The translations under genes and the position numbers were made by a program. A DNA stretch of 64,000 nucleotides from Musa acuminata AAA Group (taxonomy: Eukaryota > Streptophyta > Magnoliopsida > Zingiberales > Musaceae), in NCBI RefSeq assembly GCF_036884655.1, contig NC_088357.1, positions 46,924,001 through 46,988,000 on the forward strand, in the 5' to 3' direction. The notes beneath the pieces were generated by a model. It was not told the origin of the DNA. It saw only the letters and a program-made list of their open reading frames with translations, and ran no database searches. How positions within the stretch are numbered: the first letter of the stretch is position 1; every line of letters starts with the position of its first letter. Below, piece after piece: positions 12,050 through 24,586 of the stretch.

Positions 12050-12905
12050 CCGCAATCTAAATTTGGATGTATCATATGAAAAAACCTGATAATAAAAAAA
12101 TTACTGAAAGTGAAAAGTTCAAATTTTTAGCTTAGCACAATGTGACAAGAGAGAAGTCATCTGACTGTTATATCATAACAAAAAAGTAATATTTTTTAAA
12201 AAATTATTAAGACTGAAAAGTTTATATGATTTCATTAAAGACGAGGACATTGATGAAAAAAAGTACTGAAAGCGAAAATGTTTGCGAGTCAATACAACCA
12301 TGTGATACCAGAGAAGTTATATAGACCAATGTTATGAATACTATATCATACCAGTGTGTCGATCGCTATCAATATAATATGTACTAAGCTGGATCGAACG
12401 ACTAATGTACCATATGTATTGATCCTCTATCGAATCGATACATATCGCTCATGCGAAACAGTACCATACGATATCGGAGAAAAACACAGCCACTAAAAAT
12501 ATAAAAGTTACCTGAAGTGAAAATATTCATAAGATTTTACACAGTAGTTCAAATATATAAAAATTCTATTTTCCATTGCAGTATAGGATCCAAAGAAATG
12601 TATGAACATTGTTTTGTAGAACAATATCACAGCAAGAAATTTACCCAAAATATAAAAGTTTACCTGTTTTACATACGAGTTAAAAAAATATAATTTTTTT
12701 TTATTTCCATTATAATATGACACGAGAGAAGTTTTATAGACATTTATTCCAAAAGAAAATCTAAGTGTTAGAATTACCCAAAATATAAAAGTTTGCATCA
12801 TTTTGCACCCTAATACAAAATTCCAAAGCCTTTCCATAATTTTATATATGATACGAAGACAAGTTGCACAGACACTGTTTTGAAGAAAAATAGGATGGTG
12901 AAAGA
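12050..12905. repeat. Degenerate tandem repeat, roughly 130-160 bp units
   Basis: Diverged copies of the block resembling ACGAGAGAAGTTTTATAGAC occur near 12145, 12305, 12590, 12720 and 12850. A second block, CCAAAATATAAAAGTTTACC, recurs near 12490, 12645 and 12777. A 414-bp minus-strand ORF (12508-12921) runs through the array but has no known domain and is probably a by-product of its AT-rich composition. The segment near 12326-12480 looks like an insertion of another element. Confidence 0.5.
12326..12480. mobile_element. Probable decayed relative of the hAT MITE at 14626
   Basis: The words ATATCATACCAGTGTGTCGA and GTACCATACGATATCGG resemble the ATCATACCGGCGTTTCGACC end of the MITE at 14626-14889 after C-to-T decay. 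Termini and target duplications are not discernible, so this is a similarity call only. Confidence 0.35.
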
Positions 12906-13343
12906 ACTTACACGGAATCAAGAAATGTCAAACTCTAGAATCTAATGAACATGGACAATCAATTCAACAAAATTGACTCATGGAAAAATGAACATCAAAG
13001 CTAAACAAAAATTTTATTTTTTTTCATTGATTCACTTTTAAACAAAAGTCATACTACTATGTTTTGGTGCCTAGAGCATGACAAGAAACAGAAGACAAAT
13101 AAAAGCTGCTTCACAGCTTTGGGTTGTCATAGCATAACATCATGGAAGTCCTCCGAAATGTCGAATGGATTTAGGCAAACTTCACCATTGTTGCAGTCAA
13201 CATTTATATAACTTTTTAAGCCAAATGCTTTCCAACAATAAACATTGAGACTCTCATAAACATAATTTCGTGACACAATCCATTGTTTAGTTTACAATTG
13301 TCCACACAAAACTGGTTAATTACCTAATATTTAGGTCAGCATG
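12906..13343. other. AT-rich spacer 3' of LHCB7
   Basis: Nothing recognised. It lies beyond the stop codon of LHCB7 and beyond the tandem duplication there. Confidence 0.35.
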
Positions 13344-13785
13344 TCACTAAGGTTATACAAAAAATGAATTCTCCTCAAGCAAGACAGTAATATAACAAGC
13401 CAAAAGTACCAAAACACACTACTAGGTGCCTCTAAGAGTCTAGACCAATAGAGAAATGCAGCTAGCATATCTTTAAATTTACAAAATTTTAGAAATTTCT
13501 TTGAAATTTACATCATTTCCTTGTTACTGAATTACAAGAACTCACCATGTCAAAGAGGAAGATGGAAGAAGCCACTAAGGTCATACAAAAATATCATTTC
13601 CCCCAAGCATAAACATAAGAAGCCATAAGCACAAAAACACACTAGTAGGTGCCCCTAGACCAATACAAAATGCAGCTAGAATATCTTTAAATTTACAAAA
13701 TTCTAGAAATAATTTGAAATTTACATCATTTCCTTGTAACTGAATTAGAAGAACTTATCATGTCAAGAAGAAAGATGGAAGAGGC
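13344..13785. repeat. 229-bp tandem duplication at the 3' end of LHCB7
   Basis: Two diverged copies, 13344-13572 and 13573-13785. Both begin with CACTAAGG(T)TATAC-like sequence and share AACACACTA-TAGGTGCC, ATATCTTTAAATTTACAAAA and GAAATTTACATCATTTCCTT. The right-hand copy ends a few bases from the LHCB7 stop codon (13789), so the duplicated segment is essentially the 3' UTR or immediate 3' flank of LHCB7. Confidence 0.8.
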
Positions 13786-13788
13786 TTG

Positions 13789-16700
13789 TCACATTAACTT
13801 GATGAAAGCCGTCACATTGTTGTGAAGGGGGTCACTTACGTGTTCAAAAAGGTTCTGTATCGGACCTTTACCTGTTACGGCTGCTTGAAGATAGAAGCCT
13901 ATCCAAGCCACCATTGCCAAACGGCCATTTTTTATTTCTTTTACTTTGAGTTCTTCAAAAGAAACAGGGTCTGCAGAAAGTCCCAGAGGGTCGAAAAGCA
14001 AGCCTCCTGGATAATTTATGTCACCAGGCAGGTATAGACCCAATGGCTCCAGGGCCTCTATCCCACAATATCTAGCATACTCTGGTCCAACCTATTAATA
14101 ATAATCATATAACAAATAATACATCTTGAAAGTATCTGAAACTTCACCATTGTGAACAGTTCAGTTTTAGATGTGAACATTTGTAAATCTTACAACTGGG
14201 GCAGTATGGAGAAACACAATGCTAAAATTTCAGAACAATGTTTCAATTAGTTAATTTGCCAAATAACTAGACAATGTAGTTTACGACATATATTTTTATT
14301 CCAATCTATCTATCTACGTGAAAAAATATAGTGGTGAGAGATATATTTCAAATAAAGTTGAGATCCTTACACTAAACAGTAATATTTGCAGAGAAAATGC
14401 CCTGATAATAAGCTAAATTATAATGCACTTGAAGCGTGTTTCATCACCTACACATTGTTTAAAATCAATTCAGGGTAGCTAATAATCATAGTATAGAATC
14501 ATGTGTAATACTTATGTATAGTATAGAATCATGTGTCATGTGCCAATACAATGATTTGTTTAAGGAAATAGCAACATCATGTTTAGAAACAGAATGTGTA
14601 AAATATAATAAAGTACTGAAGGGAACAAGGTCTGTCATACCGAAGTGTACCACCCATACCGGGCGGTACGTACCGATCCGATAGGTTACCGGTATGCGGA
14701 CCACCCGGTACCGCTACAGTGCTACAGTACTATATTGTAGCACTGCTACAGTATGAAAAAAAATATTAAATTGTTCGGTACACCAGGGTGTACTGCTCGG
14801 TATGCCCTGATGTACCACTCGGTACACTAGTACTATACCGTACCGAGCCCGGGTCGAAACGCCGGTATGATACGGTACGGCGAACCTTGGAAGGGAACAC
14901 ATTACTCCACAAGCATGGACTAAAACAGTTTAATGTGGACATTAATAATTTTTTAGTACCATATATATCAGCACCCAATCCGTTAATCATTCATTGTACA
15001 ATACTTAATACAGTATAGAGTCATGGGTTTTGTATAAACTTATGACCTTCAGTATTAGATACTTTAGTAAATCATTCTGTTCCCAAAGCATCATTTCATA
15101 AGTTTTAGCACTGTCACTGGAGGGTCTAAAGTGCATTCTCAATTTAACTTTCTACAGTATGGTGTATCACATTGCTAATCTAATGAACACAAAATTCATC
15201 AAGCTAAGAGTTCTTAAAATAAGTAGCAAATTAGTAATTGCAAAACTTAAGTACAGAATGATTCTAAACACTAGCCTGAAATTTGGATTGCAAAATGAAT
15301 CATTTTTTGGATTGGTATAATAGTAGACATAAGATATAGTTGATAATTTGGGGTTTTAGATTTACAGTTTAGGCAATCGAGTATAGGGTTTGAATTTCAG
15401 GATTTACAATTTAAGGTACAAAAAGGTATGGCATGGCTCACAAGGTTTGTGATTTAAAATTTAGGGATTTGGACATAAGGTTTAGTCTATAATATAAGCT
15501 TTAGGACATACCGCAGAGGGTTCAGTATTCAAGTCTAGCGTACAAGTTCTGGAAAGATGCAGGCAGTGGGAGTGGGTGTTGCAACATTGCCATTGGTGAG
15601 GATGGCAGCTCCACCACAGACGAAGAAGCTTTCTTCATTAACCAATTTCCCATTCAAAAACTAGCTTATCTCAGACTAACAAAGCTCCTCACCAATGCAC
15701 TATAAAGTTGAATCGTAAATACTATTTTTGCCAAGTTCATAATTTTAGCTCAAATAAAATTCAAATTGGAATTTATAAACACCATAATTTCTGTCAAGTT
15801 TACTCTAGGGCCTTTAATGAAAAAGTTGTGTGTATGCTTACTACCATTAGAAGAGCTTGACAGATTGCTATAATGATGACTCCTTGACCGCCAACTATAT
15901 GAAGTCCAGGAATACCAAGGTAGTCAAGAGTATCACCCTGGAAGTGAAAAATTGTGTTTAAGAAATACATTTTTGTGAACTTGATGAAGTATGCTTGAAT
16001 ATTACATATAAAAAGGAGTTATCAACTGATACAAAAATTTGAAAGGAGTACCAATCTAAAAAAAAAGCTTACAATCAATATACAGAACCTATGCAAACAA
16101 ATGTTATTTTCGAAACTCAAACAAATGTTATCCAAGTATTCTATAAAAAATTATTATCTTTCGAAGATATATTAAAGATTCTATAAACCCAATCACATTG
16201 ATAGGTCAAGAGATATCTTTTCAAAATTCATAATTTAGTGAGATAAAGAGAGAACTTAAGTGGAAGGTCAAAAAATACAACCCTCCCACCTAAAAGAGTT
16301 ATTTTCTCAATGCTTCTTCCCTTCTCTATGAAATCAATTGTCACATATGGGACTAGAAAAATTGGTCTACATGCATTACAATATGAAGATAGCATTGAGA
16401 GAGCTATTGCATTAGGGATAGACAGGATGAAGTTTATGTTATTTTCTTGATGCATATGCCACAATGGATAATCAATATCATGGTCTAGCTTTAAGCAAGA
16501 AACAATTATGGAGAGCTCTGTGAAGCATTAGTTTCTTCAAGTTGACATAGTTGTCCCATGAAGAAGCTATGATAATCATTTAAATGAGTGGTCATCACAA
16601 AGCAAAGCTATCATTGTAGACATTCAAGGATCTCAACCAACTCAAACCTGCACAGAAAACTGATGGTGATGAGTGGTGTCCGTTATAAGATTTTAAAGTT

Positions 16701-19700
16701 TAGTTCAGGCTAAGGTCTTTGGTAGAGAAAAGACTAACCATCACTACTAGAGTAGCAAGAACAAAGAATAGGAAGCCCAGAAAAGGCAAGTTTAAAATGC
16801 AAAATGAAATCTTCCAAACCATGTCTAAGAGTCTACTTATCCTTTGATGCTATTCATGCTTTGCGTCAAGGCAAATGATGATGGAGACACCACCAATGTT
16901 ACAGTAACATAATATGCTTTAGAGACAATAAGAGCAATCATAGAAATTGGCAACAAGTAACCAGGATGCAGCATCTGTTCGCAGACAACAAATGAGATAA
17001 GAATAGATAAGGAGTCAAGGGCTAATCACTACATAAAGGCCGTAACCTAAAATTAGAACTAGCCACCTATCACCAAACACAATCAGGGGTATCAGAGGAG
17101 AGACATAGACAATAGAAAAGAGGCCTGTCACTTATGCTTCAACGCGGATCAGCTCCATGCGCTCATACTAATGTTGTAGCAGCACATGATTAGCACATAG
17201 CCATTGACAACACTCAAAACAAGCCGATCACAAGCATCATGAATTTGAAGTCACACTTGCATAAACTATTATTCATGAGAGAGTGTGCTGCACAAATTCA
17301 ACAAAGGATATGGTACAAAATCAAAAAAATAGAAAGATAGTTACTAAAACAATCAAAGCATGATAGCAGAACAATGAGTTCAGATTCTGAATATTACAAA
17401 TTTACAACAACATATAGCTTAAAAGATTTGAATGTAAGAGAAGATAGAATAAAGAAAACAGAAAGTGAGACCAATAAATAACATCTTTCATCTACAACAA
17501 ACTTGCAGTGAAAAGCCACTTTAGCAAAATTTTTGGCTGTGTTCATCACCAAAACATCGTAGTCAAAAATCAATAGTACAATGATTTGCAGAATGCTCTT
17601 AGAGAATACAACTAATGGTGAGGAATTAAGCACATGGATTTAAGGTAGGAAGTTAAACAGAAAGAAGGAACAAGGTGAAGTAGAAAAAGTTATGGTGTCT
17701 AATATGGACAAGTTAGTTTACTGCAGTAGCAATGGAGAAACCCTTTCCACTTTCTGTTAGTTGCAACTATTCATTCAACAATGATGGTGAATACAAGGAA
17801 GACCAAGATATAGTATATAAAGAGATTGAAATTGCAAGGCATCCAGAACTCATGCAAAGTATTAACCAACAAATAAAAATGGGCCAATGTTGCCAAATGC
17901 AGTCTTTAGTGCCATGGCAGACACTAAGCATAACCTAATTGCCATATCCTGCTATTGTAGTACATGGTCAGGCTACTATAAACCAAGATGACCATGACAT
18001 TGTGATGATACTTGAGAATCCCATTTCTAGAACAGTGTCAAATCATGATATAACAAACTTGCATCCTCTTTCAAAATCCTAGCGTTCAGAAAGTAGATAT
18101 CAAGTGCTGCAGAAAACAAAGATGTGTGCCTGGGACTGTAGTTATTTTCATGGTCTCAAGTAGACTCAATAAGTATCTTCTATACATCTGTGCTAGTCCT
18201 TAAGCATATGTATTAAAATCCACATACACCATAATTCTATGCAAAATGCAACATGTACCCACGGATAACTATGGTTCACAGTACCACCAGTCCTCTATAA
18301 TACATAAATGTCATATTGATAACAGACAATGAATAATATTTGTGTTATCATCATACTGTAGTGACAACAATGATCACAATAAATTTGTGATGTTCTCGCA
18401 CCTGCAGACATATGCAGAGATTTTGCATTGCAGTGTTGTATGTTTTTATTATACATTCACAATGTCAATTTTTCAATGAAAGCTTTATCAAGCATAATGC
18501 CTAGTGTTCAGTAAATGCTTGTTTGAACTCTTTGATCATCTATGTTTTGGGGTTTAGTTATGGCTAGTATGAGATTTTAGTATGCTATGCAAAACAACAC
18601 AAATCATGGGCCAAGTTTTGCACAGAGACCACATACACCAGATTATCAACAGCAAGTATATTGATCTTTAACTGAGATCACTTGCTTAAATTTATGAGCT
18701 GCACTAAACCACTCACCTGAAGCTTTGCGTACCCAACTTTCCACCACACAGGTTCAACAAAATGAACAAAACCAAGTTCTTCTAACAACTCAGGAACTAT
18801 TACACCAATAGATGCCAACATCGCCCAACGAGCATGCAAAATTTCGAAGCTGCATGGTACATATATTAAAGTTAAGAAACATTTAACCTCAAGAAAGGCA
18901 TCATTTACCAACAATCATAGAAAATAATCATGCAACCATGCGATCACATGAGTGTTTAGCGTTCACGTGTTTAGCGTTTATATTCTGAACACTAATAAAA
19001 ACTGTCATATCAATATGACTTCTCATGTTGAAAGTATTTCTTTTTCCTTATCTGTATAGCGTTTATATTCTGAACACTAATAAAAACTGTCATATCAATA
19101 TGACTTCTCATGTTGAAAGTATTTCTTTTTCCTTACCATATATACAGATTGACCATAGCTCTCAAAATGAATTTTAAAATCCCAATTAAAAAGGATTATA
19201 TCCTAAAATTTTCATCTTTAATCATCATATAATGCATGGTGTCTCTTCAATTACCTGAGAAAATAAAAATGACTCATTATTTCCATCTCATTTGCCTCTC
19301 AATATTCATGCTATAACTGCAACCCACACAAGCTCATTTCCTTTGATCATGACTATTAAGGTTGTGTTGGAGAATACAATTGAAATGTGCATTGACAGCC
19401 CGATGCACATTTCAAATGTGAATTGGTGCTTGGTAAACTTTTTTATAATCATATCTGGCCTAGATGCTGCATTAAAAATGCCCAAATATTGATGTTACCT
19501 TAGGATAGTATTAGCATATTAGCATTTGCGAAAAGCCATATCATTTTTCAAATTCCCAAAGTACTCTATGACGTTATCCAAAGTCATAAGATTACCCCAA
19601 AAAATCATAACCCTCATTTCCTCATCCATTCTCTCAATTTATGTCATCGCCTCTTTTCTCATAAGTCTAAAATTTTATTTATTTATTTTTAAAAATTATT

Positions 19701-22700
19701 TTGCATTCATTTATATGGTTATATTTTTTATTTATTATATATCTAGGCCATACAAAATTTTGTAAGATTATATACATTCATTTATTATTTTATTTATTTA
19801 TTTATTTAAATGAAAATATATGTATTTACCTTTCAATAAATATTAAAAATATTAGAGGGATAAATTTATCACATAATATTCAATGGACTTTTGAAAAACA
19901 ATCTTACCAAACAACATTTATGTCAATGCAGATTTAAAATACAGTTTTCATCTACTGCTTATCAAACACTTAAAGTATTCCACAACTGTACATTCACTCA
20001 AACTCCATTCTCCAAATGCACATTAAGAATACAAATGTATTACCAAATGCAACATAAATATGGTGTCTCTTTATTTATCATCTATACATGATAAATAATT
20101 TGTGATTTATTTCCACTCACATTTGGCTCTTAGTATTTTGTTATACAACTCATAACTATGGTCAAATTTTAGTTATACCAAAGATTATATACAACTAAAG
20201 TTCTTTGTCTTCAATCATGATTATCAAGAATGATGTCTTCAATTCCCACCCAGTTAATGCAAATAGTTGCAACTAATTTCCATTTAGATTTGAATTTTAG
20301 CAGTCTGTTCTATAACTCTAACTAAAGTGGTATTTTAGTTGTACCAAATACTATACTTTTTAATCATAACTACTAAGCAAGATTTCTATGAGTAACTATG
20401 ACTCACTTTTATACACATCCAGCTGTCAATTAACTTTTGGTAACTCCAGCTCTTTTAAAGAATTATATAAACCATAAAATACTACCATCATTATTTGAAT
20501 TCTTTTTCAATCCCATAGGAATGGTTAGAATTAAATCAGAACCATATAAATTCCTACAAACTGGCCTCTTCACTTCTACAGCTTCAAATCTTGCCAACGT
20601 AATGATTAAAACTTTTCAAACAAGATGTTTAATACATTGTAATTTCATCAACAATTACTAGAATAACTACAAGGCCATCTCGTCACATTTCCATAATTCA
20701 TGAGAAGTCAACAAAAAAAGTGCAACATCACTTCTCAATCACAAAGATATTTTATTTCACCAAATCATGTCAATTGTTATAATGCCTCTTCATTCCCAAA
20801 AAAAAACAGTAATATATAAGTCTAATATATCTTCATGTCCTTAGAGTATCAACTTTCTACAATGTGAAGAGAATATCTTTATTTCTATTAATATTTGGCA
20901 CTTACTATACCATTTTATTACTTGAACTCTTTCAACATAATATCTTTTCTACCAATAGGTTGCATCAAGCAAAATTCATGACTATTCGGGTAAAATCTAT
21001 GATGTCAAATCATAACTGTACATTCAGCTGAGTCAAATTGCTTGGATTTTGCAAGTTATTTCAATTGCTCTGGATTTTGTATAATAAATTTCAATTCACA
21101 AACTCCATTTTCTTTTTTATTTCTCAAGCCATCTTCTTAATTCATTCTCCCTAATATCTAGAATTCCTGTTCTAATTATCTTTCATCAATGCTTGAGATT
21201 TTTCAAGTCTACATGTCCCATGTTACAAGCTTCCAGGGCCAATATTTTCTCTCAGTTCCTTCTATCCATCATATCATGCCACTCAAAAGAAAAGGCAAAA
21301 TCAAATGGGCAAACTCCCTTTTCCTTTACTTCTATCCTTTTACTAAAATCTCAGCGTGTCCTATTCATGTACTCTTCTTTCATATATTTTTCTTTATTTT
21401 AAATTAGCTCCATCATATTATATGTTCTTGACAATTGATTTCACTCAAGCTAATTAGATTTTCTTTTCTTTCATGAATTATATATCAAAGAATAAGTTCA
21501 ATCACATCCATATTCTTTTACTATAGAGCCTTTAATCAAAGATTTAGACCTCCAATTTCATTCCTGATTCAACACGTTCATGTGCCAATTGTGCATGTAG
21601 CAAATCTCATGATGACACCATGTCATGGTTGCCGACCACATTAGATCCATCTCCAGCCATTTGTCTAATTCACTTCTTCTTCCTGTGATAAATACCCTTC
21701 TTTTTCAACTTTTTATTCTACCTTTTGGAAAATGGATCATTGAGCTTTTGCTCATGCACCAGATACATACACAGGTTTCCATTTAGTTAATGTTTAATTA
21801 ACTAAACAAAACTGTCAAAGTGCAATATTTAGTAACTAGATCATGCAACCACATTCTTCTGAAATGCATCTTGTAGAACTAATTTATCTTCTATTACTGG
21901 ATTTAGGACTCAAAACCTTGAAATGAGCTCTTGCTTTTAGAAAAAGAGAAGTGGTGAAGACAGGATTCGATCCGAAGACCTTGCTATCTAGGTCAAATTC
22001 TTTACCAGCTGAGTTAACAGACATCCTCATGATCTTCATGTCTATATCCTCACTCTAGCCTTACATAAATATTATCATATAAAGGGTCACATTTCAAGTT
22101 TTGAAGGAATCCATCTAAATTACAACTTCCACAGGGACATTAATGAAAATTACACTTACAGATGTTGATAACCAGTCTGAAATTATAAATTAAGCTGAAT
22201 GTTTAAGTGTGAAATCATATGTATTTATGGTATAAGACTATTCAAGAAAAATAAACAAATCATAAATCAATAAGAAAACAAAGATCAAAGAGTTAACAGA
22301 GAAATGTGCTATGTAATAATCACCAGGAATAATAAAAGATCTTGTTCTCTTTCATATGAGAGATAAATAAGAAATTATCTTTGTGCCACCAGGTGAGCTA
22401 TGAAGAAAGGCAATGGTCTTTTGATGAGTGATACATAGTTCACGTACTTAAAGTACTTCTGCAAAGCCACAGGATCCTTGCCCAGACCTGCAACGTCAAA
22501 GCCATAATCACCAGGAAGCTCTCCTGTAAGGTAAGATGGGTACTTGTATGGAATAGGACCAAGCCAGCAAGGACGTTCACGCCCATACCAAGAACTGAAA
22601 AAATAGTTGAAATCTTTAATTAGGGGATGGCATTCTTATATCCTGGTGTAAAAGCTTGACAAAGCTGTGAATGGTTAACAGTAAATTTTAATGGGTTTCT

Positions 22701-23814
22701 TCCTATAATTACAAAGCCAACTGAAAGAAAAAACTGGATAATATTGGACCAGGATAATTTACCATAATTCAATAGATATAAACAGACAAACAATAGGAAA
22801 CCATGCACACCCAAAGTATATCCTGCTATGCTCCAATTTACTTTGTACAACTTTTAAGATTTTTGCTGTATAAATAATATAGGCTCCATATTCAAGGATT
22901 ATCAAGTCCACGCAACACCATAAAGATAATATAAAAGGTTGGCACTTTAATTGCATTAGTTGTACAAGCTCCAAATAAGAAGCTTGAAGACAAATCAAGA
23001 TATGGCATTTGAAGCAACATCCAGATGAATTTCTCAATTACAAATGTACCTCGTTTGCTATAGCCTCAACCATGAGGGGGAGGTATTGGAGATTATAGCA
23101 TCCAAGAAGGGCACAGAAATAAAGCGAATAGAGTTTTTCGTTTGGAAAAATTAATACAAATAATTCTACTCACATGATTTTTCATGTAAAAAAAAAAAGA
23201 CCACAGAGAATGGCAAAACTTTGATACCACTTTCCTTATCCCCAAAGAAGAGAATGGCAAAACTGGTTTGAAGATCTTAGATGTGCAATCAGCGGTGAGC
23301 TCTTTTTTATTGCTGTGTACAAATCCGTCGCCACCAACACATTGTAACCAATCAAGAAATGGTCAAATACCTCGCTTCTCTGGCCTTTTGAGCGAGGGCT
23401 TTAAACCTCAATGACTTCTCCACGGCGTCCCTCTTGGTTTCACTGAGTTGCCGACGGAGCTTTTCTCCCAGGGAGCTATTGGCGACGGCCTTCACCGCGG
23501 TGAAAGGGATCGCAGAGAAGATGAGGACCCCTGCAAGCTGAAACCACTGGAGATGAGAAATTGTCTTGTTGTAATTCGAAAGTCAAGAGATCGGAGCGCG
23601 ACGCGACCACCGCGAGGGTTAGGGATCCCCTCGATCGGTGGGAAGAGTGCAGCAGAACAGAGAGAGAAAGAGAGGAGAGAAGTAAAACCTCTTGCCACGA
23701 CGCTTGCACGACGGAAACAGATTTCCTCCTCCGGCTATTAAGCCTCGAGGGAAGCGGGTAGCTAGGAACGCGGGGAGCGAGAGAAGAGACAGGGTGTGGT
23801 AAGAGCATGGCCAT
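13789..23814 (-). CDS. LHCB7: LHCB7, minor chlorophyll a/b-binding protein (chloroplast)
   Basis: Six exons on the minus strand: 23814-23689, 23546-23371, 22594-22448, 18849-18717, 15937-15845 and 14091-13789, all with GT-AG introns and matching phases, giving 325 residues, close to the Arabidopsis LHCB7 length. Residues 1-42 are a Ser/Arg-rich plastid transit peptide. Residues 43-62 ([20 protein letters not shown]) form an extra hydrophobic segment typical of LHCB7 and absent from ordinary Lhc proteins. Helix B carries [11 protein letters not shown] (151-161), the middle helix spans about 203-225, and the last helix carries EIKNGRLAM (277-285) after FDPLGL (258-263); the Glu, His/Asn and Arg of these motifs bind chlorophyll and pair the helices. 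LHCB7 is a rarely expressed thylakoid antenna protein linked to photosystem II light-harvesting regulation. Introns of 0.8-3.6 kb hold several repeats. An in-frame upstream extension exists, but the start at 23814 gives a normal transit peptide. Confidence 0.93.
14626..14889. mobile_element. 264-bp hAT-type MITE in LHCB7 intron 5
   Basis: The element begins CAAGGTCTGTCATACCG and ends CGGTACGGCGAACCTTG, so both ends share the inverted CAAGGT terminus with further imperfect matches inward. It is flanked by a perfect 8-bp target duplication GAAGGGAA (14618-14625 and 14890-14897), the size made by hAT transposases. The inside is full of GGTACC/GGTATG words and contains a palindrome (CAGTGCTACA...TTGTAGCACTG near 14717-14745). 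No coding capacity, so it was moved in trans. Confidence 0.85.
18972..19135. repeat. 79-bp direct repeat in LHCB7 intron 3
   Basis: Copies at 18972-19050 and 19057-19135 (period 85 bp) appear identical, beginning TAGCGTTTATATTCTGAACA and ending TTTTTCCTTA. The identity in an intron implies a recent local duplication, or an assembly duplication. Confidence 0.9.
21900..22020 (-). mobile_element. tRNA-derived SINE-like fragment in LHCB7 intron 3
   Basis: On the minus strand, TTAACTCAGCTGGTAAAG (22017-22000) resembles a pol III A box, and GGATCGAATCC (21973-21963) fits the B box (GGTTCGANNCC) at a normal spacing of about 30 bp. The sequence does not fold into a convincing complete tRNA with matching acceptor arms, so a SINE head is more likely than a tRNA gene. 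Confidence 0.45.
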
Positions 23815-24586
23815 AGCAGCAGAATTGTTATCGGGAGACGGTGGTGGAAGTTCTATGAATACAGTGAAACGGAAGAATGGTTGGGTGGGAACGGGGTGGG
23901 TTGGCTGTGTCACGGGATAGTAAGAACGATACCCGATCCGACCCACTAGTAAATGAAGATTTCTAAGAAATTGCTATCATAATGTCATGTCGTATGTCAA
24001 ATGTAACGTGTATTGAGCAGCCCTTATCGTTCCAATGAAACATTTATACTTAAAAGCAAAACATTCCTTATACTCTAAAAAATTATATTTAAATCTTTAT
24101 ATAAAATATTTATATTTAAAAAAATAAAATATTTCATTTCATTTCTCTACGAACCATTAACTTTGCTAATAAAAATATCATAGAATTTATGACTAAATAT
24201 TGACTTTATCTTATTTTAATTTATCATAAATTATATATGATATTTTTATTAATAAAATCGATAATATAAAAAAAAAATATTTAATATTTTACTTTCATAA
24301 ATATAAGAATCTTAATGTAATCTTTGAAAGTATAAGAAATATAATGTTAAAATAACTAATTACAATAGATAATCTATAATTAATCCATCATCCTTATAAA
24401 ACATCAAAATTAAATATGATTAAAAATAAACTAAGTTTCGGCAAATCAATTATGAAACACCATAGGATTTAGTTATCAACCCTCCAGACTGAAGCTGTAA
24501 TGTAAAACCCAATAATTTATCTAACATTTTTGCCAGCAGTACAAGCAGTAACAATTAGACAAGTTAATCTTTACAACACCTTTATG
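23815..24586. promoter_or_regulatory. LHCB7 promoter and F-box gene 3' flank
   Basis: This 772-bp gap separates two genes on the same strand, so it must hold both the 3' UTR of the F-box gene and the promoter of LHCB7. The part from about 24055 to 24360 is very AT-rich and is an imperfect inverted repeat (left AACATTCCTTATACTCTAAA, right complement AACATTATATTTCTTATACT), likely a MITE-like foldback insertion. The GC-richer part nearest to 23815 is the probable core promoter and 5' UTR. Confidence 0.5.

Noticed and set aside
12508..12921. 137-codon minus-strand ORF
   Set aside because: Lies in an AT-rich degenerate tandem array, no known domain, Phe/Ile/Tyr-rich composition expected from AT-rich DNA.
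21900..22020. Functional tRNA gene on the minus strand
   Set aside because: A and B box-like words are present, but no matching acceptor stem or clean anticodon arm could be found; SINE-like origin preferred.
23476..23946. 156-codon minus-strand ORF overlapping LHCB7 exon 1
   Set aside because: Its middle part is LHCB7 exon 1 and the rest reads through intron 1 and upstream sequence; the splice reconstruction explains the locus better.
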